In this document: positions 48,720 through 58,792 of the stretch, in pieces | How positions within the stretch are numbered: the stretch's first letter is position 1 | Layout of the letters: each line of letters begins with the position of its first letter | The notes under the pieces: model-generated | Databases searched by the model: none | The model's input: the letters and a program-made list of their open reading frames with translations, nothing else | What the model was told of the DNA's origin: nothing | Assembly: GCF_003590095.1 (NCBI RefSeq) | Contig: NC_039491.1 | Span: 5,208,001-5,272,000, forward strand | Direction: 5' to 3' | DNA from: Trichoplusia ni | Lineage: Eukaryota; Arthropoda; Insecta; Lepidoptera; Noctuidae | Length of the DNA: 64,000 bases | Made by a program: the position numbers and the translations under genes

Positions 48720-49294
48720 CAGTTGAAAATTTCCTAATATTTAAACTTACTGCTGGTGCTAAGAAAGGAAGCTAAAGCAACAAGTCACGAACACAGTCAT
48801 AATCTTGACGAGTGACCACAGTTTTTTTTCTTGTTTACGAAACCCTCAAGTGAGTGCAACGTTCTTGATGGATTTTTTAAAACCACAAAGGCATTGATCT
48901 CACATCCATGTGGGTAATACACGTGGGAGTTTTATGGACTCTATTTAAATATCAAATTTTATATAATGTGATCCAGTTTAGTGTCTCGTTTTCACTCATT
49001 TTATTATAGCAGTATTTGCTTTCATCTCTTGAGTCAGTCGAAAACCTTGCTGTCCGTAGCTGTAGACATAATCGCGTAGTGTATTCGGTTTGTCATATCG
49101 TAATCATATAAGGTATGATTTAATGTCAGTTGTGCGCATCCATGGACTCCTTCATTAAGGTCCAACTCCTTATAAAATTATATATTCCTTAAAATTGCAA
49201 ATTATTCTTCTACAAGTTGTATAGTTTATGCAATTCATAAAATATAGTGTCTATCTGTCTATATGTACCTATCAATAATAAAAAAATAACTTAA
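48720..49294. other. Intergenic 5' flank of retrotransposon
   Basis: AT-rich DNA without features up to the putative target duplication at 49295. Confidence 0.5.
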
Positions 49295-49359
49295 ATTAAA
49301 AAGTCAGTCTCCCCGCCACCACGGCAGTGTGCGGATGTAGAAAATAAATAAAATTAAAA

Positions 49360-50574
49360 ATGACCCAACAAATACTAAAGTGTACTCAGTGCAATATTGT
49401 AATAAATGAGCTACTATGCTTTATTCAAAATAAAATAGACGTAATGGACGAAGAAAGCCTAATTCGAATATGTGTGAGTGCGTTCTCGACCTCCGATATA
49501 AGTAACGGTAAAAATCTGTTATTTAACTCAATATCTACGAATACCCGCAACATCTCAAGACGCAAAAATAAGGATCAAAAGGATATCGAGGACATCATCT
49601 GCGTGTTCAAGAGTACTGATCCTGATAAAACTCCTTTGTTTGTAGCAAAGGATTTACAAAAGTTACCACCGGTTACATTCGACCATGTCGACGTCACAAA
49701 ATTATTAAAGGATATTGTTTTATTACAGTCAGAGGTAAAACAAATAAAAGAAACTTACGTAACAAAGGATCAAGTAAATGATTTAAAACTGGTGAGCTCC
49801 AATACTTCCGATAAAAATATTTCACAAACTCAGTTCACTAATACACCACCGCCATTAAAAACACAATATTCTTTGCCTAAATTGTGCATAGATCGCGAGC
49901 CGCACATCGTGACCTTGAACGCGGAATGCGTAACAAGTGCAAGTGCAAGCGCACTCGACAGCGCGGGCCCCCGCGAAGCCACGCCCCCAAGCGTATTATT
50001 GACAGAAAATAAGAATATTAATTCTGTGAATAAAAATTTAGAAAATAGTTTTATAGCGGATACAAATTCAGTATTGCCGAACCAAACAAGTAATTTAAAA
50101 ACAAATGTATATGTGTCATCGAAAAATATTCACACTAATAATTCTACGTCATTGGCTGATATGTTGCGACAAGAAGGAAAGTGGAAGTTACCTGGTCCTA
50201 GTGAAGAGTGGGTCGAGGTTCAGAGAAGGAGGTTGAAAAATAGACACGATGTTGTCAGAGGCCAGGCTGAAGTCAAACCAGAAGACAGATTTAAGCCAGC
50301 TACTAAAAATGTGTTCCTGTTTTTATCGAACGTACATAAGGACACTTCGGAAAACGATATACAACGATATTTAAAAAGTAAAACTAAAGAAGAAGTTACA
50401 CTTCAAAAAATAAATATGAAAACTATAAAACCATACAATGCCTTCAAGGTTACTGTGGACAGACAAAATTTAAATATATTTCTGAATAATGAACTCTGGC
50501 CTGACGGTGTCACTTGTCGGCGTTTCAGAACATACAGAACTGCCGATCAGGGCGGCGAACAACTATCATCATAA
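49360..50574 (+). CDS. Retrotransposon ORF1 protein (404 aa)
   Basis: Probable nucleic-acid-binding chaperone of the retrotransposon. It opens with a C-x2-C pair (residues 8-11) and an F-I-Q-N-K-I-D-V-M-D-E-E-S-L helix. A leucine-rich coiled-coil-like segment follows at about 120-140, then a low-complexity S/T/N-rich middle (150-270). A folded C-terminal region comes at about 316-395 (F-L-F-L-S-N-V-H...; ...N-A-F-K-V-T-V), which could be RRM-like. The order, N-terminal zinc-knuckle-like start, coiled coil, then C-terminal fold, is usual for ORF1 of insect non-LTR elements of this group. The stop at 50572 is 66 bases before ORF2. Confidence 0.8.
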   Translation: MTQQILKCTQCNIVINELLCFIQNKIDVMDEESLIRICVSAFSTSDISNGKNLLFNSISTNTRNISRRKNKDQKDIEDIICVFKSTDPDKTPLFVAKDLQKLPPVTFDHVDVTKLLKDIVLLQSEVKQIKETYVTKDQVNDLKLVSSNTSDKNISQTQFTNTPPPLKTQYSLPKLCIDREPHIVTLNAECVTSASASALDSAGPREATPPSVLLTENKNINSVNKNLENSFIADTNSVLPNQTSNLKTNVYVSSKNIHTNNSTSLADMLRQEGKWKLPGPSEEWVEVQRRRLKNRHDVVRGQAEVKPEDRFKPATKNVFLFLSNVHKDTSENDIQRYLKSKTKEEVTLQKINMKTIKPYNAFKVTVDRQNLNIFLNNELWPDGVTCRRFRTYRTADQGGEQLSS

Positions 50575-50625
50575 TGTCGGCGTTTCAGGCCGTATAGAAC
50601 TACCGTGTCCAGCGGCGAATAGATA
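50515..50625 (+). repeat. Imperfect 60-bp tandem repeat at the ORF1/ORF2 junction
   Basis: TGTCGGCGTTTCAG, then TAGAACT/CAGAACT and GCGGCGAA, occur at 50515 and again exactly 60 bases later at 50575. The first copy encodes the ORF1 C-terminus and the second is the inter-ORF spacer. The duplication probably arose inside the element. It may bear on how ORF2 is translated; that is speculation. Confidence 0.65.
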
Positions 50626-50640
50626 TATGTATTTTTAATT

Positions 50641-53433
50641 ATGGATATAAAACGCAACCTTAATTTAATATCTTTTAATTGTAAGAGCCTTAAACGGTCA
50701 GTTGAAGGGGTCAAAGAACTCTGCGAGTTTGCCGATATAGTTGCATTGCAGGAGACGTGGCTTATGCCCTGTGATTTACAATACCTAAATACCATACACG
50801 ATGACTTTGGGAGTACTGGTACATCTGCAGTGGATGCGACGGCTGGCGTGATGCGAGGCAGGCCGTACGGAGGAGTGGCACTGCTGTGGCGTAAATCTTC
50901 ATTCCAAAGTGTCTCAGTGATATCGTGTGTGAATTCGCGAATCGCAGCAATAAGTGTCACGACAGATGAGCGTTCTGTGCTAGTGTTTAGTGTATATATG
51001 CCTGTAGATTGTAGTGAGAACTTGTCTGAGTTTACGGACTGCTTAGGGACTATTAGTGCAATCATAGATGACAGTAATGTTGAGTCTGTATTTATACTAG
51101 GCGATTTCAATGCTCATCCTGGTGAACGCTTTTTTGACGAGCTCCTGAACTTTTCATCTGAGCAAAATTGGGTTTGTGCGGATTTGAATCTCCTTAATTC
51201 TCAGGACACTTTTACATTTATTAGTGAGGCTCACGATAGTAAAAGATGGTTAGACCACTGTATTGTCACTCAAGCTGCCGCCTCGTGTATTACGGATATT
51301 TATATAAGTCATGACGTATACTGGTCTGACCATTTTCCATTAGTTATAAAATGTAATTTAGAAATAATTGTACACAAAACAAATTGTCAACCCACAACTT
51401 GCAATAAAATAAATTGGGGAGTTAGAAATAGATCTCAGATAATTAAGTATAATAGTATTTGTAATACGAAATTGAAATGCATCGATTTTCCGGCCGAGTT
51501 AGAGTATTGCAGTGGTAAACAATGTAGCTTGTCTGATCATAAGGCAATTATTAACAGATTATATATTAATATTGTAAATATTTTATGCGAAGCGTCAAGA
51601 ACATCGTGTCGTGTATATAAAGGTAGGCACAAAAAGGTATTGGCGGGTTGGAACACTAATGTAAAAGAAGCTTACAGGAATGCTAGGCTGAAGTTTAGAA
51701 CATGGGTATCTTGTGGTAAACCCACTGACACTGATGCGTATTATGAAATGGTAGAGGCACGTAAACAATTCAAAGGTAAACTCAAGTGGTGTCAAAACCA
51801 CCAACAACAGATTCAGATGGATATTTTGGCCAAGCATCATGCAAACTCTGATTTTAAGAATTTCTGGAAATGTACAAACAGTACCAGTTATAAGCCTAGC
51901 ATTCCTGCAAGTGTTGACAATGTCTCTACTCCAAAGGATATAGCTAACATGTTTCAATCATATTATTCCATAAAGTCGCCTCTGGGTCCTCCGTGTCGGG
52001 AACTTTTGCATTCCTGTCATTCTACAGTCTCTACCGTCATTCTTGCAAAAGAAATAAAAACTGCCATTCAGAAGATGACAGGAGGTAAATCTCCCGGTCA
52101 CGATGGACTCAGTGTCGAACACCTGAGACATGCTGGCGTCCATTTACCTAGAGTCCTAGCTATGCTTTTTAATCTATGCATAAACCATGAATACCTTCCT
52201 CAGGGACTGATGCGGACTCTGGTGGTTCCAATTGCTAAAAACAGGACAGGAGACATGGCTGACAAGACGAACTACAGGCCAATTTCCTTGGCGACCATTT
52301 TAGCTAAGGTGCTTGACAGTGTACTCAATTCACATTTTACAATGCACATTAAACTGCATGATGCTCAGTTCGGGTTTCGACCTGGGCTGTCTACTGACAC
52401 AGCCATATATAGTCTGAAGCACACTGTCAAGTACTATACAGATAGACGAACTCCTGTATACGCCTGTTTCCTGGACTTGAGCAAAGCCTTTGATCTCGTG
52501 GCCTATGATGTCCTGTGGGAGAAATTGGCTAACACAAGTGTGCCGACAGAGTTGGTATCTCTCCTGAGGTATTGGTATATCAACCAGGAGAACCGTGTGA
52601 GGTGGGCGGGCGAGCTTTCGAATGCGAGCAGGTTGGAGTGTGGGGTGAGACAAGGGGGGTTGAGTTCTCCCTTACTCTTCAACCTGTACGTAAATGCCTT
52701 GATTGAGGAGCTTAGCGGCATGCGTGTCGGATGCTATGTTGATGGTGTTTGCTGTAACAACTTCAGCTATGCAGATGACATGGTGCTGCTGGCTCCCTCA
52801 ATCGGTGCTCTTCGGAAGCTTATTGCAGTGTGTGAGTTGTTTGTTGCCTCTCACGGTTTGATATACAATGTAAAGAAGTCCGTATGCATGGCGTTCAAAT
52901 CGGGTCCAAAGAGTCCACCAATACAGCCGATTGTTCTTAATGGTGTATCGCTGAAAAGAGTCTTCAACTTTAAATATCTTGGACATTGGTTAACTGACGA
53001 CCTGAAGGACGACATGGACATGGAAAGGGAACGCAGAGCACTGTCAGTTAGGGCGAACATGTTGGCTCGCAGATTTTCCCGGTGTACAGATGGGGTCAAA
53101 ATTACCTTATTTAAGGCATATTGTACCTCACTATACGCTGGGGGTCTGTGGGCTAACTATACCCAACGGGCTTATAGTGCTCTGCGAGTCCAATATAACA
53201 ATGCGTTCAGGGCACTGTTACGGCTTCCGCGCTTCTGCAGTGCATCGGGCATGTTCGCTGATGCACGTACCGACGGGTTTGATGCCCTCTGGCGTAAAAA
53301 GACTGCGTCGCTTGTCGGTCGGTTGCGTGGGAGCAGTCACAGCATCCTGAACACTATAGCTAATAAGTTTGATTGTCCACTAATGTTTAAGTTTGTACAG
53401 CGGACTAAGTCCCTGTTCACCATATTGTATTAA
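50641..53433 (+). CDS. Retrotransposon ORF2: APE endonuclease and reverse transcriptase (930 aa)
   Basis: This is the enzyme for target-primed reverse transcription. The N-terminal APE-type endonuclease (about 1-235) shows its expected residues: N13 in S-F-N-C-K-S, E38 in Q-E-T-W, D155 and N157 in G-D-F-N, and S229-D230-H231 in S-D-H-F-P. The reverse transcriptase (about 480-770) has Y-R-P-I-S-L, the F-L-D-L-S-K-A-F-D motif with D612 and D618, and the catalytic Y-A-D-D at 710-713. A thumb-like, basic C-terminal region follows (Y-L-G-H-W-L onward). There is no RNase H. No frameshift, stop or missing catalytic residue is visible, so it may be functional. Length fits the group. ATG 50641 is the first in frame. 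Confidence 0.93.
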   Translation: MDIKRNLNLISFNCKSLKRSVEGVKELCEFADIVALQETWLMPCDLQYLNTIHDDFGSTGTSAVDATAGVMRGRPYGGVALLWRKSSFQSVSVISCVNSRIAAISVTTDERSVLVFSVYMPVDCSENLSEFTDCLGTISAIIDDSNVESVFILGDFNAHPGERFFDELLNFSSEQNWVCADLNLLNSQDTFTFISEAHDSKRWLDHCIVTQAAASCITDIYISHDVYWSDHFPLVIKCNLEIIVHKTNCQPTTCNKINWGVRNRSQIIKYNSICNTKLKCIDFPAELEYCSGKQCSLSDHKAIINRLYINIVNILCEASRTSCRVYKGRHKKVLAGWNTNVKEAYRNARLKFRTWVSCGKPTDTDAYYEMVEARKQFKGKLKWCQNHQQQIQMDILAKHHANSDFKNFWKCTNSTSYKPSIPASVDNVSTPKDIANMFQSYYSIKSPLGPPCRELLHSCHSTVSTVILAKEIKTAIQKMTGGKSPGHDGLSVEHLRHAGVHLPRVLAMLFNLCINHEYLPQGLMRTLVVPIAKNRTGDMADKTNYRPISLATILAKVLDSVLNSHFTMHIKLHDAQFGFRPGLSTDTAIYSLKHTVKYYTDRRTPVYACFLDLSKAFDLVAYDVLWEKLANTSVPTELVSLLRYWYINQENRVRWAGELSNASRLECGVRQGGLSSPLLFNLYVNALIEELSGMRVGCYVDGVCCNNFSYADDMVLLAPSIGALRKLIAVCELFVASHGLIYNVKKSVCMAFKSGPKSPPIQPIVLNGVSLKRVFNFKYLGHWLTDDLKDDMDMERERRALSVRANMLARRFSRCTDGVKITLFKAYCTSLYAGGLWANYTQRAYSALRVQYNNAFRALLRLPRFCSASGMFADARTDGFDALWRKKTASLVGRLRGSSHSILNTIANKFDCPLMFKFVQRTKSLFTILY

Positions 53434-53553
53434 TTTTAACTTTAATTTGTTTTTTTATTTTTATTTTATATTTACTCATGTACCTGCTTAGTATGGATCT
53501 CTGTTGTCCGAATAAATAAATTTATTATTATTATTATTATTATTATTAAAAAG

Positions 53554-55270
53554 ATGGTCTTACGTAAATCATTGATGCTGTAAAATAACTGAATATGCAT
53601 ACATAATTATTATGTTTAAAAAATAATATTTATAAATTAATTATAATTCCAACAACGATGAAAAGGTGTCGCGTACAAAATTAACTAAGTCGTTAAATGA
53701 ATATAACCAACGACACTCAAGTAAAGTTCATACAAACGTCAAAGCAAATCGTATCGCTCTAAAATAGAAATGACACGACCGATGATTTACCGAATAGGTA
53801 CTGTAATTCCCTAGCAATTAAAATGTGACGTCATTACGTTTATCGAATGTCACTTATGTCACTTGTCTCACAATTTATCACACAGCCTGATAACCTTGAA
53901 TGTACGGTTTGATACTAGATATTCTTTAGGGGAGTAATAATGTGCAAGATTTGAAACAATTCTGGCAATGCTTAATCACTTTTGATACCAGAGCTGTGCG
54001 GCTCAGCAATGTATTTCAACTCGCATTATATCTGAGTAAACCAAATTCCAGTATTATCAATGACAATGCTAACACGCAACTGTCCTACCTTCGTTTGTCG
54101 ATACTATTCAATTCAAATGTCCTCGTGTTATTTTTACGGAACCATGAATGCCAAAACACGATACAATTGATGGTTTTTTGTGATTAAGTAATCTGGGAGG
54201 TTATGGGAGATTTAGGTCGATAATTGCCACTAATATGAGAAAATTCTACCATGCAAAAAATATTGATATCTGTGACACGCCATATAGTCAAATAATGTAG
54301 TAAAATCGGGAAAACCGGTACCTTTGACCGCGAAGCTATTTTTTACTTTATAAGGAAAAATGATAAAAAATATTAAAAAGACATAATGGTGACATTTGGT
54401 ATACCAACTTTTAGATAAAAGAGAGGTACGTTGTAGATGTATGCTTTGAATATGCATCAGATTTTTTATCATTATAACCTTTTTATAGTTATAGTTCCGA
54501 CAAAAAAAGTTTTATAGCAACAGAATAAGCTGTACATGAAAACTCAACTATAAACACGGTAATACACATTCGAACCAACAAATATTTCCTACGCAATCCC
54601 CAAAGGTAAAGATTCGAAGTAAAGTGCTATACAATCTACTCTCCCAAATAATTACGCAATAAGCCACCAGACATGACACTAATGACAAACACAACCGTCA
54701 GATAATTAAGGTATGTACACATACACCTTTAATTATCGGTTATTATGACACCTTTCAACATAAGAAACGTCCTCATTATCTGTGAAAAGCTTTCTAACGA
54801 CTAAGATATTCGGATAATTAAAACGAAGTACGGATAAGAGACAAAAGTCGAGAAACTAGTAATAAGTTGGAAGTAATTTTCTGTACTTATTCCGATAGAG
54901 TAGTTCAGTGTTCGGGTAATGGGAATAAGAACAGTAGCAGCACGATTGTTAGTCAGACAATAGGTGGGGCGCTCTGAAAAACTTTGACTCCTAGACTACA
55001 CGCTCGTGATAGCTTTCCCAAATAAGGGAAGATCTTTTGTACGAAATGGGGTGAATATTGTACGTGTATGTGTATAAAATTCGTGTTTTGAGATTACAGA
55101 AAACTATTTTTTAGATTTATTTCTGTTTGGGACATTAATTGAAATGTAGCCCTAGTTTTATGAGGTCCTAGAATAAAGTCAACAAAGCCGACTTTTGAAT
55201 TAAATTAAAGCTTCTATGACTAAGAAAAGGAAGCTTTCGAATTGTTATAGGTGACTACGTGACAGTTTTG
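53554..55270. other. Intergenic, no gene seen
   Basis: AT-rich DNA downstream of the retrotransposon. The 81-codon frame at 53942-54187 has no recognisable features. Confidence 0.5.
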
Positions 55271-55276
55271 CTGTCG

Positions 55277-55398
55277 TTATAAAAGTAGCGTTATACATTT
55301 GAAGTCACGTTCCTAGAATCAGCAATTTGGACTAGTTGTGTGCGATTGTGTCAGCTATTTTCCTCCTATTATTATCTTTTGAAAGTCCACTTGCAAGG
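55277..55398 (+). promoter_or_regulatory. Candidate promoter and noncoding exon 1 of gene 2
   Basis: A TATA-like TTATAAAAG lies at about 55277, roughly 1.25 kb before the gene 2 start codon. Transcription would start near 55308. A possible donor, GCAAG|GTTTTA at about 55399, would give a short noncoding exon and an intron of about 1.1 kb, similar to gene 1. The donor is weak and other choices exist. Confidence 0.25.
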
Positions 55399-55399
55399 T

Positions 55400-56537
55400 T
55401 TTATTTGGGTAGTGAAGCCGGATCATCGAGTAATTTCGATAACGTTTGAAAAAATCTTGAAATTTTGGCTACCACTAAGTTAAACATTTTTATGCCTTGG
55501 TTTATTCATTTTTGATTACCCACCCGGAGACTAGCTCCACTGTCGTGGAAGAGCAATATCATCCTGAAAAATGTATTGCTATCACACTTAACCAACTGCA
55601 ATAATATTGAGACGAATACTGGTTTCCGATATTGAAACTATTTTAACGTATAGACTAAAAAAATGAGTCATTCTCGCGCTTTAGTGTTAAAACAAAACAC
55701 GATTGCATTTCTGCCCTCCCGAACCCCTGTATGACGTCTGGATTGTCACAGGTGGACTTATCAGTTGTTTATACCATACCTTTACTACCATTGCGATTGA
55801 CAGATGGCGTTAAATGACATGAGGCATAAATATTCAGAGTTTAATCCATTGATAAATGTAGGTAAAAGAGTTTTCAGGTACCTGTTATTTACGCCATGAT
55901 TTTAATTTAAATTTAATTCATGTTTGTGTTTTCGTATTTTGTATTATTTTGCACTATTTCTGTTACAACAGAATTTTGCTATCCTAATCCGTGAGTTCAT
56001 AACCCATTAGGATTAACTTCACTCGTCAATTAAAATTTCGAATTCAGAACTTCCACTTTCATCTTAGTTCCCCCTTTTATTTTATGAGTTTCTAATATAA
56101 ACTAATATTTTTTTGTCGTCATGTGTCAATATTTCCATACTTATGTAATTTCACTAATACTCCTGTGAAATTACAAAACACGATTGGTTAACGAGTAATA
56201 ACTGCTGTCAGAAATGACCTGCTTCTCATCACAAAGGAAGATGCAATCTACTGAAGATTGCGTGTCAAATTTAAGTGAAATTGGGTTTAATGCCTTACTA
56301 AGCAGTCTGTAGAAAATGTATATTAGGATGCCATCTAGCAGTGTTTTTCCAATGGCTGTTTATGTAATTAAGAATTTAATGTGTCTTGGGTTTTCTTTAG
56401 AATGTTTATTAGGTCTAATGTTACAAACGTTTATGATTTTTTTGATTATCTTACTTTTGCGGCAACATACATTTTAACTTATTAAGCTTAATCAGTCTAA
56501 CGATAGTTACTATAAAAATATTTTATTATTGTTTCAG
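55400..56537 (+). other. Probable first intron of gene 2
   Basis: AT-rich DNA ending in a good acceptor (TTTATTATTGTTTCAG) directly before ATG 56538. No coding frame lies inside. The 3' boundary is well supported; the 5' boundary is a guess. Confidence 0.5.
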
Positions 56538-57557
56538 ATGGAGAGTTTAAGTCGCATTGTTCTTGGCATTCTCATCTTGCAAATATACGTTCACGCTGCA
56601 CCTGGTGACGTCAGCAAGCTCGAAGATATCGCTAAAGTAGAACAAGCGGAGCCTAAACTCGACGCAGAACTTAAAGAAGTAAAAACTGAAAACACAAGTG
56701 ATAGCACAAAAGAAGCCGCGAAAACTGAAAGTAACTCTACTGAGTCACAACGTCAAAAAAGGTGGTATAACCCTTATAATTTTGGATTTCCTCCAATAAC
56801 TCCACCAAATTTTCCACCTTTTGGACGCGACAACGGTCCTAATCCAAACTTTTACGGAAATGAGGATCCACTAGTCCAAATACATAGACGGATACAAGAA
56901 ATAGCTAGTTTTGTTAGGCAACCCCCACCTCCGCCAATACCGCATGTGCCTATTTTCTACCCGATTCTTTACATACCGCCTGAGGACTGCCGATGCAATC
57001 AAAACCCCTCGCCAACGACCGATAGGCCACAAACGTCAGACAACAATGGAACAGAACCAGATATAGCCAGCCGTTGGCCAGCTATGGAAGATACGAGACA
57101 GAACTGGGGATTCCTCATCAACGAAACTGATACAGACGACTTAGACTTCAGCAGACCTATTTCTTTTGATCCTATTCGTCTGGACAGACCTGTTAGGCCA
57201 CCACCTCCAGTTGAACATGGAAGTGTACAAAGTGACTCGAATGATCAAAACAGTATTGCGCAGCCACTGCGTCCTACACAAAACGCTCCTCCGGCTTTAA
57301 ACAAGCCACCCAGTACAACACCTGCTCCATTCAAACCAGAGTCATCAAGTGAGAACAGGCCTCAGTCTGGAAGAACGCCTCCTAGTGCCTGTGATGGTGC
57401 AGTCCTAACTTGCTGCCATCAGCCACAAGTTACGTATGACTGCTTCGCCATTCAGGGTTGCCCACAATTCACGTCATACGGAAACCCTTGTGAACCCAAA
57501 CAAATACTTACTGTAATCGAGAAATTTCAAAATTTCTACGGACAAAGAGGAGGATGA
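56538..57557 (+). CDS. Gene 2: secreted proline-rich protein with six-cysteine C-terminal module (paralogue of gene 1)
   Basis: A 339-residue predicted secreted protein in a single coding exon. The ATG follows directly after an acceptor TTTCAG; an in-frame ATG nine bases upstream lies in the intron. Residues 1-20 are a signal peptide. Residues 21-71 are a Lys/Glu-rich pro-region ending in R-Q-K-R (72-75) before W76. Then come a Pro/Asn/Gly/Phe-rich stretch, a short helix (Q-I-H-R-R-I-Q-E-I), a P-P-P-P-P tract with I-F-Y-P-I-L-Y-I-P-P, M-E-D-T-R-Q-N-W-G-F, and R-P-I-S-F-D-P-I. A long Pro/Ser/Thr linker leads to C285-x6-C292-C293-x8-C302-x5-C308-x9-C318 and a helix ending F-Q-N-F-Y. Order matches gene 1, but the intron gene 1 has after its E-H-G-S motif is absent. 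Function unknown. Confidence 0.9.
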   Translation: MESLSRIVLGILILQIYVHAAPGDVSKLEDIAKVEQAEPKLDAELKEVKTENTSDSTKEAAKTESNSTESQRQKRWYNPYNFGFPPITPPNFPPFGRDNGPNPNFYGNEDPLVQIHRRIQEIASFVRQPPPPPIPHVPIFYPILYIPPEDCRCNQNPSPTTDRPQTSDNNGTEPDIASRWPAMEDTRQNWGFLINETDTDDLDFSRPISFDPIRLDRPVRPPPPVEHGSVQSDSNDQNSIAQPLRPTQNAPPALNKPPSTTPAPFKPESSSENRPQSGRTPPSACDGAVLTCCHQPQVTYDCFAIQGCPQFTSYGNPCEPKQILTVIEKFQNFYGQRGG

Positions 57558-58208
57558 ACTTTGGAAATATTGATGTTATAAATTCCAGAGAATTTATATA
57601 TGCTCTTACGTAGAGCCTAATTTGATAACATAATTTATACTAAAGTAGGTTGAGCTGGATTTTGTGCCAGCCAACTATTTGTAATTTAAGCCCTTTGCCG
57701 AGACTCAAGAGAAGAAAATTAAGGAATATTTATGAGCGTAATCGAATTAGTGAAGAGATTATAAATTTAACGGTGTTAAAAGAATTATTAGGCAAAGCTT
57801 TTGGTTGGGCAACAAGTGTAGACTTATTGCTATAATCACTGCATATTTTATGTCCATTTCGTTTACTTCATAATATGAAGCATTTAATGTGTTACTTTTT
57901 ATGACTCTACAGGGTTTCTTGTAATACATTAAGAACTTCGGTGGAAAAAGTTATGTTGTGTTACTGATTGATTCCGTTACTGTACTGACTGTTAATGATT
58001 ATGAAAATTTACTTCAAAATTAAAACTCGCTAGGTTAAAATCTTGTAAAAAAGCTACATTGTAGGTGTGCCTATATTACTTTCGGAAGAATTTAAATCGT
58101 CCTAGCCCTTTTTTTTTGTTATTATTAGTTTAAGTTAAAACTTTTGTACTCATACACTATGTAAAGATAGTAACAGTGTTCCTGTTATATAGGTGATATA
58201 AATGTACA

Positions 58209-58214
58209 AATAAA
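58209..58214 (+). terminator. Poly(A) signal of gene 2
   Basis: AATAAA 650 bases after the stop codon with a T/GT-rich stretch about 20 bases on. It would give a 3'UTR of about 0.65-0.7 kb. The 61-codon frame at 57650-57835 falls in this 3'UTR and is not called. Confidence 0.6.
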
Positions 58215-58235
58215 CTGTATTGATAAGTAATGATT

Positions 58236-58513
58236 ATGTTTTAATTGAAACTTAATTTTGTACCAGGAATGTTCGACATAATAATAATGTTCTCAATATA
58301 TCTAGTATGTTAGGGTTTTAATAATCGGATTATTATTTTAAAGTGTATAAAACTGTTTTGACACATTTACTGTATCATATATATGTATATATATTATCAT
58401 GCGAAAGTAATTCATAAATTGGCTATCAAGCACTGAACGAATTTTCCAAATCGTGCTGATAGATACACAGGTTAGAGCGATCAAACAAACAAACAAATAA
58501 TTCAGCTTCATTA
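58236..58513. other. Intergenic with repeat remnant
   Basis: A (TA)-rich microsatellite lies at 58377-58397. From 58430 to 58510, GAACGAATTTTCCAAATCGT and AAACAAACAAACAAATAATT with CAGCTT resemble the inner part of the family A Helitron at 31229-31494, truncated. Confidence 0.45.
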
Positions 58514-58792
58514 TCTAATATATAAAATTCCCGTGTCACGATGTTAGTTACCGTACTCCTCCGAAACGGTTCGACCGATTTTTATGAAATTTTGTATACA
58601 TATTAGGTAGGTATGAGAATAAAACAACATCTATTTTTCATACCCCTAAGTATTAAGGGTTGCTCACAGTAAAAACATATATTTTATTTTGTAGACGAAA
58701 TTTTTTGTTTTTATTTTTTTACAATGTGACATTAAAAAATACATACAACTAGAAAAAAAAATCGCCAAAACAACGTTTGCTGGGTCAGCTAG
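58514..58792 (+). mobile_element. Helitron-like non-autonomous element (family B, copy 2)
   Basis: It starts TCTAATATATAAAATTCCCG after a host A and ends AACGTTTGCTGGGTCAGC then TAG before a host T: the 5'-TC and CTAG-3' ends with A/T insertion expected for Helitrons. It matches the copy at 4548-4840 along its length. There is no coding capacity. It sits about 0.6 kb downstream of the gene 2 polyadenylation signal. Confidence 0.7.

Larger units (their letters stand above)
49304..53544 (+). mobile_element. Full-length non-LTR retrotransposon (CR1/Jockey-like group), both ORFs intact
   Basis: The element starts about TCAGTCTCCCCGCCACC with a 56-base 5'UTR, carries two complete ORFs, and ends in a (TTA)n tail after AATAAATAAA. 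ATTAAAAAG occurs at 49295-49303 and 53545-53553, a plausible 9-bp target-site duplication, although it is A-rich and so weak evidence. Together with unbroken ORFs this suggests a young insertion. There is no RNase H domain and no LTR. Exact clade (CR1, Rex1/Daphne-like, Jockey) cannot be fixed without a tree. It lies in the same orientation as gene 2, 3 kb upstream of it. Confidence 0.9.

Noticed and set aside
50547..53350. Several 60-187-codon frames overlapping the retrotransposon ORF2
   Set aside because: Shadows of the real reverse-transcriptase frame in other phases or on the other strand.
56529..56537. Upstream in-frame ATG of gene 2 (three extra codons)
   Set aside because: It lies within the intron end (TTGTTTCAG). 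The start at 56538 matches the gene 1 arrangement.
57650..57835. 61-codon ORF downstream of gene 2
   Set aside because: It lies in the 3'UTR before the AATAAA at 58209, with no recognisable product or conserved feature.
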